Below, piece after piece: positions 54,330 to 61,765 of a DNA stretch of 64,000 bases; position 1 is the stretch's first letter; the number at the start of each line of letters is the position of its first letter. The notes beneath the pieces are model-generated. The model saw only the letters and a program-made list of their open reading frames with translations, was not told the origin of the DNA and did not search any database. Source of the stretch: CADCVT01 sp036389485 (GTDB taxonomy: Bacteria > Actinomycetota > Thermoleophilia > Solirubrobacterales > Solirubrobacteraceae); assembly GCA_036389485.1 (NCBI GenBank), contig DASVPR010000003.1:1-64000 (forward strand). The letters are read 5' to 3'. A program made the position numbers and the translations under genes.

Positions 54330-56234
54330 ATGACCTACCCTCGCATCCCGGCGGCCGCCCTCGCGCTGCTCCTGCTCGCCGCCGTCGGCTGCGGCGGATC
54401 GGCCGGCGACGATCGCGCGCCGCGCGACACCGGCGCTCCGGCGTCGCGTCCCGACGATTCCCGGCGTCCGGACGCGTGGCCGCCGACGCGCCGCGCATCC
54501 GGTCGGCCGGCGGCGCTGCGGCGCACCCGCGTGCGGCGCCCGGGACCGCTGGCGGGCGGGGGCTACCTCTCCTCGACCGCCGCCGCCGATCCGGCCGCGG
54601 TGCGGCGGTTGCAGCGACGCCTGCGGCGGGCGGGGCACGACATCCCGGTCGACGGCCGCTTCGGCCCGGCGACCGAGGCGGCCGTGCGACGGTTCCAGCG
54701 GGCGAACAGGCTGCTCGTGGACGGCGTCGTGGGCAGGCAGACCGAGTCGGCGCTCGAAGGGGCGGTCGCCGCCGCGACCGAAGGGGCGCCGCCCGATCCG
54801 GACGAGCCCGCGTCGGTGCCCGACGCGGGCGTCGCGGACGGGGGTGCCAAGACCGTCCTCGTGCTGACGCCGGCGCGCAACGGCAGGAAGCGCGTGGTGT
54901 TCGACGTCCGCTCGCTGCGGAACAAGGGCGTGACGTCAGCGCGGCTCGTGGCGGCCCGCGGCATCTATCCGCTCGAGACCGCCCGCGTCCGCGCCGCGGT
55001 CCGCACGGGTGTCGCCTCGATCCGGCTCGTGCGCAGCGCCGGCCGCGTCCGGGCGGTGGTCGGCGGCGGCGGCGCGCCGGGCGCCTCGGCCGATCCCTCG
55101 GCCGGCAGGATCCGCCGGCCGCGTCTGAGCGTCGTGACGAAGGCCACCGCCGCGGCGCCGGAGGCCGCGGGATCCAAGTCGGAGCCGGCCGCGCCCGCCG
55201 GCGGCGCGCCCGCCGCCGCGCCCGCGGCGCGCGCTCCGGCGGCGCCCGCCGCGGGGCCGTGCGAGCTGGGCTCGCTCGGCAACGGCGTGACGCCCGGCGG
55301 CTGCTGGCGGCCCTATGCCGCGGACAGCCCGTTCAACCGTCCGATCGCGCCGGACGCGCCCTCGCATCCGGCTTCCGACGCCATCGTGCGCCGCACGCTC
55401 GGGTTCGGGGCGATCGGGCACCTCGTCGCGGGAGAGGCCGAGACCCCCGACGACTGGAGCCACCCGACCTACTACTCGAAGCCCGAGGATCCCCAGTTCA
55501 CGCTGCACTGCTACGAGGACTGGGGCAGGTGCGACGTCGAGGGGATGCAGATCCACGTCCCGGACGCCGCGCGGCCGGCCGCCGGGGGCGACGGGCACCT
55601 GACCGTGGTCGACCAGGCGAGCGGCTGGGAGTACGACCTGTACAAGGTCCGGTCGAAGCCGGCGGGAGGCGGGACCCTCGAGTTCCGCTGGGGCGGGCGC
55701 ACGCGCATCGACGGCGACGGCCTCGGCTCGGACGCCACCGCCGCGCAGTTCGGCAACCTCGCCGGGATCATCCGAGCGCCGGAGATGCAGGCGGGCCGGA
55801 TCGCGCACGCGCTGTTCATGAACGTCCACTGCGACTCCGGGACGTTCGTCTATCCCGCGGCGCACAGCGGTCGCCCGTGCTCCGCGATCGGGCAGTCGAA
55901 CGAGGGTGCCCCGCCCATGGGCGCGAGGTTCCAGCTCGCGATGCCGCTCGAGGCGATCGAGGCGCTCGACGTGCCGCCGTGGAAGAAGACCATCCTGCGC
56001 GCGATGGCGGAGTACGGCATGTACTTCGGGGACACCGGCGGCGACTGGGGCATCTCGTTCGAGTCCGGCGCCACCTACACCTCGTTCGGGCTCGAGGACG
56101 AGATGGTGCGCTTCGCCCGCGAGAACGACGTGCCCTCCCACGACGGGCGCTACGTGTTCAACCTCAGGGAGGGAATCGACTGGCAGCGCTACCTGCGCGT
56201 GGTCGATCCCTGCTCGGCGCGCGGGACCTGCTGA
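54330..56234 (+). CDS. Lipoprotein with peptidoglycan-binding domain, eight-cysteine domain family, paralogue 3
   Basis: A 634-residue lipoprotein. The lipobox is AAVGC with Cys21. Residues 88-146 form a PG_binding_1 domain (AAVRRLQRRLRRAGHDIPVD, FGPATEAAVRRFQRANRLL). Residues 188-237 match the beta unit that occurs twice in paralogue 2 (FDVRSLRNKG start). An Ala/Pro linker (265-310) leads to the shared domain at 311-634 with CWRPY, DDWSHPTYYS, GHLTVVDQASGWEYD, RTRIDGDGLGS, AEYGMYFGDTGGDWGISF and VVDPC. All eight cysteines are kept. It lies 74 bases after the c-di-GMP signalling genes. The lipid anchor plus wall binding place the domain at the cell wall. Its 3' end overlaps the minus-strand kinase fragment by 71 bases. 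Confidence 0.82.
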   Translation: MTYPRIPAAALALLLLAAVGCGGSAGDDRAPRDTGAPASRPDDSRRPDAWPPTRRASGRPAALRRTRVRRPGPLAGGGYLSSTAAADPAAVRRLQRRLRRAGHDIPVDGRFGPATEAAVRRFQRANRLLVDGVVGRQTESALEGAVAAATEGAPPDPDEPASVPDAGVADGGAKTVLVLTPARNGRKRVVFDVRSLRNKGVTSARLVAARGIYPLETARVRAAVRTGVASIRLVRSAGRVRAVVGGGGAPGASADPSAGRIRRPRLSVVTKATAAAPEAAGSKSEPAAPAGGAPAAAPAARAPAAPAAGPCELGSLGNGVTPGGCWRPYAADSPFNRPIAPDAPSHPASDAIVRRTLGFGAIGHLVAGEAETPDDWSHPTYYSKPEDPQFTLHCYEDWGRCDVEGMQIHVPDAARPAAGGDGHLTVVDQASGWEYDLYKVRSKPAGGGTLEFRWGGRTRIDGDGLGSDATAAQFGNLAGIIRAPEMQAGRIAHALFMNVHCDSGTFVYPAAHSGRPCSAIGQSNEGAPPMGARFQLAMPLEAIEALDVPPWKKTILRAMAEYGMYFGDTGGDWGISFESGATYTSFGLEDEMVRFARENDVPSHDGRYVFNLREGIDWQRYLRVVDPCSARGTC

Positions 56235-56976
56235 CGTCGAGCAACTCGTCCACGAGCGCCAGGAGGTGCCGGCCCGCCGAGACGATGCTCGCCAGGTCCG
56301 CCCGCTGCTCGTCGCCCAGGTCGGGATCCGTCTCGAGCAGCTGTCCGAAGCCGAGGATCGCGTTCAGCGGCGTGCGGAGCTCGTGGCTCATGCGCGAGAG
56401 GAACTCGCCCTTCGCGCGGTCGGCCTCCTCGGCACGCTCCCGCGCGGCGGCCGCCTCGCGACGGGCGGCTTCCAGCTCGCGCACGGCGCGGCGCAGCTCG
56501 AGCTGGGCGGCGACCTGCCGGCCGAGGTCGGTCAGCAGCTCGACCTGGTGCGGCTCGAGGCGGCGCGGCTCGGTGTCGAGCACGCAGATGGTTCCGAGCG
56601 CATGTCCGTCCGGCGTGACGAGCGGCGACCCGGCGTAGAAGCGAAGCGCGGGAGCGTCGACCACCAGGCGGTTGTCGTCGAAGCGCTCGTCGCGTGTGAG
56701 GTCCTCGATGACGAGCGGGCGGTCCGGCTCGAGGATCGCGGTCGCGCACATGACGTCCGGGCGGGGCAGCTCCGGCTCGTCGACGCCGACGCGCGCCTTG
56801 AACCAACCGCGGTCGCTGTCGATGAGGTTGATCAGGGCCATCGGCGTCCCGCAGACGTGGGCGGCGAGCCGCGCGATGGCGTCGTAGTCCTCCTCCGGCA
56901 GGGTGTCGAGGATGTCGTAGCCGTGCAGCGCCGCGAGGCGCTCGGACTCGTCCTCCGGTAGCCGATTCCCGCTCAC
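56164..56976 (-). CDS. GAF-HisKA protein lacking an ATPase domain (truncated histidine kinase)
   Basis: A 270-residue protein. A GAF domain (about 33-162; LAALHGYDILDTLP, MALINLIDSDRGWFK, FYAGSPLVTPDGHALGTICV) is followed by a coiled linker and a HisKA H-box, SRMSHELRTPLNAILGFGQLLE, with the phosphoacceptor His198. The sequence ends with DELLDVSRSRAPSRDRP just where the HATPase domain should begin. Without it the protein cannot autophosphorylate. The 3' end lies inside the convergent paralogue 3 gene, suggesting that a rearrangement removed the rest. GTG 56976 follows TAAGTT by 7 bases; TTG 56985 is an alternative. It could be a phosphoacceptor for another kinase, or a remnant. Confidence 0.75.
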   Translation of the reverse strand: MSGNRLPEDESERLAALHGYDILDTLPEEDYDAIARLAAHVCGTPMALINLIDSDRGWFKARVGVDEPELPRPDVMCATAILEPDRPLVIEDLTRDERFDDNRLVVDAPALRFYAGSPLVTPDGHALGTICVLDTEPRRLEPHQVELLTDLGRQVAAQLELRRAVRELEAARREAAAARERAEEADRAKGEFLSRMSHELRTPLNAILGFGQLLETDPDLGDEQRADLASIVSAGRHLLALVDELLDVSRSRAPSRDRPRAGSAASRFPP

Positions 56977-56983
56977 TCGAAGC

Positions 56984-56989
56984 AACTTA
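56984..56989 (-). promoter_or_regulatory. Predicted -10 element of the GAF-HisKA gene
   Basis: TAAGTT on the minus strand, 7 bases before the GTG at 56976. Its presence suggests that the truncated gene is still expressed. Confidence 0.5.
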
Positions 56990-57086
56990 GCTGGTCGCGA
57001 GCGCCGCGCGAGGCGCTCTCCCGCCCGCCCGAGTCCGGATGCGTCAGCTTCGCGTCGGGACCCTGGCGGAGGGGTACGGCGGCTGC

Positions 57087-57812
57087 GTGCGAAGCATCGG
57101 ATGCATCACTCGCAGGGGGGCCGTCTGGTTCGTCGCGGCCGCAATCGGGATCGGGCTGACGGGCTGCGGCGGAGACGAGTCGGAGGCCGCATCCGAGCGC
57201 GACGTGCGGGAGATCGGCAACCCCGTCGTCGCCGAGGCCGGCGCGCCGGGCGGCGGCCCGGCCGTGCAGCGCGCGCCCGACGTCGACGCGCTCGACGAGC
57301 TTCCCGACGTCGGCGTCGCCGGCGGGCGCGGCACGTGCGGTCAGATCGACGAGGAGGTCACGCGCGCCGGGCTCGCCGAGTTCGGGGACGCGATCCTGTG
57401 CCTCGTCAACGCCGAGCGGACGGCGCGCGGGCTGCGGGCGCTGCGGCTCCACTCCCGGCTCACCCGCGCGTCGCGCGACCACGCCGTCGACATGGTGCGC
57501 AACCTCTACTTCGCGCACGACTCGCGGGACGGGCGCACCGTCCTCGACCGGGTGAAGGCCACCGGCTACGGCGGGCGCCGCGGCGCGCTCGTCGGCGAGA
57601 ACCTCGGCTGGGGCAGCGGCGACTACTCGACGCCGCAGTCGGTGGTCGACGGCTGGATGACCAGCGCCGGCCACCGCGCGAACATCCTGCATCGCGGGTT
57701 CCGCCAGATCGGCGTCGGCGTCGTGTACGGCTCGCCGCGCGACCGCGGACTCGAGCCGGCGGTCACGGTCGCCACCGACTTCGGCGGCAGCTCCGGGACG
57801 CGGCGGCGGTAG
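57087..57812 (+). CDS. CAP/SCP-domain lipoprotein
   Basis: About 241 residues. A signal peptide with lipobox GLTGC is followed by an Asp/Glu/Pro-rich spacer. The CAP domain (about 95-230) has ILCLVNAERTARGLRALRL, DHAVDMVRNLYFAHDS, VGENLGWGSG and SVVDGWMTSAGHRANILHRG, matching bacterial SCP/PR-1-like proteins including the conserved His and Glu. These are secreted proteins of mostly unknown biochemical role, linked to wall or lipid binding. GTG 57087 places basic residues just before the hydrophobic core; ATG 57039 is an upstream in-frame alternative. The secreted glycosidase-like gene follows after 8 bases. Confidence 0.85.
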   Translation: MRSIGCITRRGAVWFVAAAIGIGLTGCGGDESEAASERDVREIGNPVVAEAGAPGGGPAVQRAPDVDALDELPDVGVAGGRGTCGQIDEEVTRAGLAEFGDAILCLVNAERTARGLRALRLHSRLTRASRDHAVDMVRNLYFAHDSRDGRTVLDRVKATGYGGRRGALVGENLGWGSGDYSTPQSVVDGWMTSAGHRANILHRGFRQIGVGVVYGSPRDRGLEPAVTVATDFGGSSGTRRR

Positions 57813-57820
57813 AGGTCGTC

Positions 57821-59563
57821 ATGACGCTCGCTCGCCCCGGCTCCTGCGCCGGCCTCCTCGCTGCGCTCCTGCTCGTCGCGCTCTTCGCGACCGCGCTGCC
57901 CGCGCCCGCCTCGGCCGTGGAGATCGGGCTCAACATGAACGGCGGGGCGGCCGCGTCGAGCGACGACAACTGGTCGATGCTCGAGGACACGGGTGCGCGC
58001 TGGGCGCGGCACTTCGTGGTGTGGAACGGGCAGGCGGCGGCAGACGCCGGCTACGACCAGATCGTGGCCGAGGAGGAGCGGCGCGGCATCAAGACGCTGT
58101 TCGTGGTCACGGGCCTCGGGGGCACGCGTGGCGACCAGCGCTACGCGACGTTCATGGCGAGCCTCGCCGCCCGCTACCGCGGGCGGGTCGACGCGTACGA
58201 GATCTGGAACGAGGCGGACGAGCCGGCGTTCTGGGCGGGCGCGCCGGATCCCCCGGGGTACGTGTCGCTGCTGAGGGACTCCTACCGCGCGATCAAGGCC
58301 GCGGACCCGGCCGCGAAGGTGGTCTTCTCGCCGCTGACCGGCAACAACTACGGCTTCGTGGACGCCGCGTACCGCGCCGGAGCGAAGGGCTACTTCGACG
58401 TGATGGCGGTGCACACGGACACGGCGTGCCTCGTCGCGGGCCCGGCGGAGTACTACCGCGAGGAGGGGCGGATCGCCCGGTTCGTCTTCCTCGGGTACCG
58501 GACCGTGCGCGAGGTCATGCTCGCCCACGGCGACGACAAGCCGATCTGGATGACCGAGTTCGGGTGGTCGGCGACGTCGCGGCGCTGCGACCGCGGGCGC
58601 TGGGCTGGGCAGAAGGACGCCGGCGTCCCCGAGCCGACGCAGGCGCAGTTCCTGCGTCAGGCCTACCACTGCATGCGGGAGGACCCGTACCTCGAGGTCG
58701 CGATGTGGTTCAACAGCCGCGACCTGGTCGGGGACGGCTCGGAGCTGGACTCGTACGGGCTGCGCCGCGCCGACGGCTCGCACCGGCCCGCCTACGACGC
58801 CTTCAAGGACGTCGCGCGGGGGAACGACACCGTCACGTCCCGCTGCGGCGACTTCGAGGCTCCCCGGCTGGACGTGCTCGATCCGCGGCCGAACTTCATG
58901 TTCGGCGACCGCGACCGGCTGTACATGCGAGCGACGTCGCCGGACGACGACGTCAAGCGCGTCACGTTCATGTATCGCGCGCCGAACGGGACGCTGCAGA
59001 ACCTCAGCCATCACTCCGGCCCGAACGGGCTGCCGATCGACTTCTCGAAGGACGTCCCGTCGTTCCGCTGGTTCGGCGCGCTGAAGCTGCCGTTCGGGCG
59101 GCACACGATCGTCGTCCTCGCGAAGGATCTGCGCGACAACGAGACGCGCGTCGAGGTGCCGGTGGAGAAGGTCGATCCGGCGACGCTGCCGCCGCAGCGG
59201 CCGAACGTGGACAAGCTCGTGCTCACCGGGCGCGGCAGGCGGCGCACGATCCGCGGCGCCGTCACCTCGGCCCTGCCGTTCGCGATCTCCGGCCGCGTCC
59301 GCGTCGTCTGGCAGGCGCGCCGCCACGGCCGCTGGAAGAAGGTCCACGGCGGCTCCCGCAACGCGCACCGGCCGTTCGTCTTCCGCCAGACGCTCAAGTA
59401 CGCCGGCCGCTGGCGGGTCCGGGTCGTCTACCAGGGCAAGCGGCCCTACCGGCCGGCGCGCAGCTGCTGGGTGTACCTGACGACCTCGCGCAGCGTCGTC
59501 TCCTCGCGGTGCGCGTCGGCGCGGCTGCGCGGCGCCGACCCCGGCACGCCTCGCGTTCCATGA
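57821..59563 (+). CDS. Secreted clan GH-A-like glycoside hydrolase
   Basis: A 580-residue exported protein. The signal peptide ends at ASA-VE (32-33). A TIM-barrel glycosidase follows with the acid/base motif YEIWNEADEP (Glu131) and the nucleophile strand PIWMTEFGWSAT (Glu246), as in GH39/GH5-like enzymes. About residues 290-580 form beta-rich domains (DVLDPRPNFMFGDRD, HTIVVLAKDLRDNETRVEVP, then FAISGRVRVVWQARRHGRW) that may bind carbohydrate. It likely cleaves an extracellular polysaccharide, perhaps the polymer made by this locus. AGAGG lies 5 bases before the ATG. It shares a unit with the CAP lipoprotein. Confidence 0.82.
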   Translation: MTLARPGSCAGLLAALLLVALFATALPAPASAVEIGLNMNGGAAASSDDNWSMLEDTGARWARHFVVWNGQAAADAGYDQIVAEEERRGIKTLFVVTGLGGTRGDQRYATFMASLAARYRGRVDAYEIWNEADEPAFWAGAPDPPGYVSLLRDSYRAIKAADPAAKVVFSPLTGNNYGFVDAAYRAGAKGYFDVMAVHTDTACLVAGPAEYYREEGRIARFVFLGYRTVREVMLAHGDDKPIWMTEFGWSATSRRCDRGRWAGQKDAGVPEPTQAQFLRQAYHCMREDPYLEVAMWFNSRDLVGDGSELDSYGLRRADGSHRPAYDAFKDVARGNDTVTSRCGDFEAPRLDVLDPRPNFMFGDRDRLYMRATSPDDDVKRVTFMYRAPNGTLQNLSHHSGPNGLPIDFSKDVPSFRWFGALKLPFGRHTIVVLAKDLRDNETRVEVPVEKVDPATLPPQRPNVDKLVLTGRGRRRTIRGAVTSALPFAISGRVRVVWQARRHGRWKKVHGGSRNAHRPFVFRQTLKYAGRWRVRVVYQGKRPYRPARSCWVYLTTSRSVVSSRCASARLRGADPGTPRVP

Positions 59564-59737
59564 GCAGAGCAACGACTGGCCCCGCGGTGATCCGTGCTCC
59601 CCGGGTGCGTTGCCGCCGCGCGTCAGTCGCGCGTGGGCGTACATCCGCTCGGGGGCCGAACCGGTGGCCGCAGGGCCAGGCTCGAACGACTCTACTCCCG
59701 TCGGTCGACGAGCGCGACTCCTGCACTGACGAGGCGG

Positions 59738-59959
59738 CTATTCCCCCTTGCCGCTCCGGATGTCCTTCGCGATGTCGCGCTCGACTTGCGCGTCGGCGCG
59801 CTCGCGATCGGCGTCACGCGCTGCGCCGTGCCGGTCGAGGCGGTGCGCGTTGCGCTCGTGGGCTTCGGCGCTCTCGTCGTGGTCGGCAGCGGACTGGTCG
59901 GCGGCGGCCGAGCCGTCCGGACGAGACGCCCCGGGACCGTGCTCCTCGCCGGGCCGCAT
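59738..59959 (-). CDS. Small hydrophilic protein, 73 residues
   Basis: No family recognised. Rich in Asp, Ala, His and Arg and lacking hydrophobic segments (SAADHDESAEAHERNAHRLD, then VERDIAKDIRSGKGE), so probably disordered. The ATG overlaps the stop of the preceding small gene by one base (TGATG), which supports both as real. Composition resembles stress-associated hydrophilic proteins, but that is only an impression. Confidence 0.5.
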   Translation of the reverse strand: MRPGEEHGPGASRPDGSAAADQSAADHDESAEAHERNAHRLDRHGAARDADRERADAQVERDIAKDIRSGKGE

Positions 59960-60135
59960 CACAGCGCGCGCTCGGCGCTCACTGCGTCCGCGTCGGTGGC
60001 CTCGGCGTCGTCCACCGCCCAGCCGACACGTTCCACGAGCTTGTCGGCGTAATCGTCGTCGGCGAGGTTGACGCCTACGAGCTTCTCGGAGAGGGTGGTC
60101 GTCCCGCCGTCGGTCTCGATGAGGATGCGAGCCAC
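59959..60135 (-). CDS. Small acidic protein, 58 residues
   Basis: No family recognised. The sequence ARILIETDGGTTTLSEKLVG looks like a short beta hairpin and is followed by DDDYADKLVERVGWAVDDAE, an acidic helix. A clear AGGAG ribosome site lies 5 bases before the GTG. The stop overlaps the ATG of the next small gene, so the two form a coupled pair. No hydrophobic segment; cytoplasmic. Confidence 0.6.
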   Translation of the reverse strand: MARILIETDGGTTTLSEKLVGVNLADDDYADKLVERVGWAVDDAEATDADAVSAERAL

Positions 60136-60417
60136 GATGGCTCCTCTCGCTGGGGAAGCCTGATCGTAGCGCGGGCACGCCACTCCGCCGGATCGGCGTT
60201 CGAGGACGCTCCGCCCGGCGCGGTGTCGCGAGCGCCGAGGCGGAGTACACTCGGACGTACAGGGCCACTTCACCGCTCCTGCGAAGCGACTCGCGCAGAG
60301 CACGCCGGCCACAGCCGAACGGCGCCTCACCGACAGTTTCGTCCCAGCGACGGAAGAGCCTCCTCAACGGAGCAGCGGTCGCCGCGCATCGGCATCGCGC
60401 TCGGGAAGGCTTTCGAC

Positions 60418-60663
60418 ATGCAGACCACCAACCGGGCGCCGGCATCGGCCGCGGGAAGCCCCGCGGGCGGGATGCTCGCGAGAGTGCGGCGCGCCCTGCG
60501 GGGCGACAAGCACACGGCCGGCGCCGACCCGCCGGCGGCGGGGGACGCGCAGGGCACGGTCGCGCAGGACCTCGACGGTGACGGGCCGGGCCGCCCCGAC
60601 GTCGCCGAGAGCGAGATGCCGCTGCACTTCGCGCCGCCGGTCTCGAGAGCCGAGGAGCGCTGA
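60418..60663 (+). CDS. Small hypothetical protein, 81 residues
   Basis: No family recognised. The N-terminal part is basic (GMLARVRRALRGDKHTAG), the remainder acidic and Gly/Pro/Ala-rich (VAQDLDGDGPGRPDVAESEM). A GGAAGG sequence lies 7 bases before the ATG, and third codon positions are strongly GC, as in real genes here. The gene is alone, with a 282-base gap upstream that contains no other gene. Confidence 0.45.
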   Translation: MQTTNRAPASAAGSPAGGMLARVRRALRGDKHTAGADPPAAGDAQGTVAQDLDGDGPGRPDVAESEMPLHFAPPVSRAEER

Positions 60664-60800
60664 GCGGTGCGGCACCGCCTGGTCGACCCACGTCTGGCCT
60701 TCGGCGAACCTGCAGGCGCCTCGGCACGACGTGACCAGATGAACTTCGAGATCCACCTCAACACGCGGCTCCGGGGATCGGGAGCCGGTAGGAGCGCGAC

Positions 60801-61001
60801 ATGACCAAGAAGCCAGACGAGCCACTCCGAGGCGACGCGGCGTTCGACGCAGCGAAGCGGCGCGTCGCCGAGCGCAACGAGGCCGCCTACGCGCGAGGCC
60901 GCGCCGCACGCGCCGCCGGCGACGCGGCGTTCTCAGACCGACGCCGAGCCGCGGAGCGGCGGGAGGCGACCGAACTGCCGTCGCAGCCGACGCAGCACTG
61001 A
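60801..61001 (+). CDS. Small charged protein, 66 residues
   Basis: No family recognised. The protein is highly charged and helical: GDAAFDAAKRRVAERNEAAY contains a near-repeat of GDAAF, which recurs at residues 41-45. GGAG lies 6 bases before the ATG. It resembles the other small hydrophilic genes nearby in composition. The 229 bases after it (61002-61230) show no further gene or clear structure. Confidence 0.5.
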   Translation: MTKKPDEPLRGDAAFDAAKRRVAERNEAAYARGRAARAAGDAAFSDRRRAAERREATELPSQPTQH

Positions 61002-61230
61002 TCCCCTGGTGGGCGCGACGCGCCCGGCGGCGTGCTTCACCCCGTGGACGGGCGGGCGCGCCGAGCTGTCGCGGAAGCGAGGCGAGCCTCGGCAAGCGCG
61101 CTCGAGCGTGCGAGGTCCGTGCCGCGCTCGGCGCCGGGTGACCCGGATGCATGTCCTTCGGCCTGGTTCGCCCGAACCCGGATCCGGCACTGGCGCGCCA
61201 GCCCGCGGAGGACGCGCAGGTGGCGATCGC

Positions 61231-61443
61231 TCATGAGGGCCCCGGGCGCGGGTGCGCGAGCGCAGCCGCGATGGCCGTGGGAAGCGACGGTTGCGGGTCG
61301 GCGATCTCGACGAGGTGGTATCCGAGGACGTGCGCGGCCGGCAGCTGCTCGGTCGGGCGGCCGCATCGAGGACACGCCTCGGGGGCGATCCCGAGCTCGC
61401 GAGAGAATCGGACGCGGCAGGCTGAACAGCAAGGCTGGGTCAT
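61231..61443 (-). CDS. Small zinc-ribbon-like protein, 70 residues
   Basis: The sequence starts MTQPCCSACRVRFSRELG and has CPRCGRPTE 20 residues later. The two CxxC knuckles make a likely zinc ribbon. The rest (LPAAHVLGYHLVEIADPQP) has no recognised domain. AAAGGG lies about 5 bases before the ATG at 61443. Function unknown; small zinc ribbons often bind nucleic acid or another protein. Confidence 0.65.
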   Translation of the reverse strand: MTQPCCSACRVRFSRELGIAPEACPRCGRPTEQLPAAHVLGYHLVEIADPQPSLPTAIAAALAHPRPGPS

Positions 61444-61504
61444 CGTGACCCTTTCGATAGAAGCCCGGACACTCACCGTAGCGCGACGCGGGATGGCCGG
61501 GGCG

Positions 61505-61531
61505 CGGCTCCGGCTCCGGCTCCGGCTCCGG
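61505..61531. repeat. Hexanucleotide repeat CGGCTC x4
   Basis: Four exact CGGCTC units followed by CGG, between the zinc-ribbon gene and the tRNA terminator. No function is evident. Confidence 0.8.
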
Positions 61532-61538
61532 CGATGAG

Positions 61539-61562
61539 AAAGCCCCGCGAGGGCGGGGCTTT
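61539..61562 (-). terminator. Terminator of tRNA-Leu
   Basis: AAAGCCCCGC pairs perfectly with GCGGGGCTTT around a 4-base loop, 10 bases beyond the 3' end of the tRNA on the minus strand. The stem ends in A/T pairs, giving a short U-run in the transcript. Confidence 0.85.
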
Positions 61563-61571
61563 CACACAGAG

Positions 61572-61656
<85 letters not shown>

Positions 61657-61716
61657 TCGCTGGCGGGCAGAACTGTATCGCGGGCGGCTCCGCTTGCTTC
61701 CGTCCAGTGGGGTCGT

Positions 61717-61722
61717 TACCTT
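61717..61722 (+). promoter_or_regulatory. Predicted -10 element of lexA
   Basis: TACCTT lies two bases upstream of the LexA box. A start about 7 bases downstream would fall within the box, so LexA binding would repress its own gene. Confidence 0.4.
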
Positions 61723-61724
61723 CC

Positions 61725-61738
61725 CGAACACATGTTCG
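61725..61738 (+). promoter_or_regulatory. LexA (SOS) box
   Basis: CGAACACATGTTCG is a perfect palindrome and an exact fit to the Gram-positive/actinobacterial LexA box CGAAC-N4-GTTCG. It lies 27 bases before the lexA start, as expected for autoregulation. Confidence 0.93.
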
Positions 61739-61765
61739 ATCTCGCCCCCTCTTGAGGAGACCTTC

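Noticed and set aside
60327..60764. Minus-strand open frame opposite the 81-residue gene
   Set aside because: It has no ribosome site or -10 element, and third-position GC favours the plus-strand frame.
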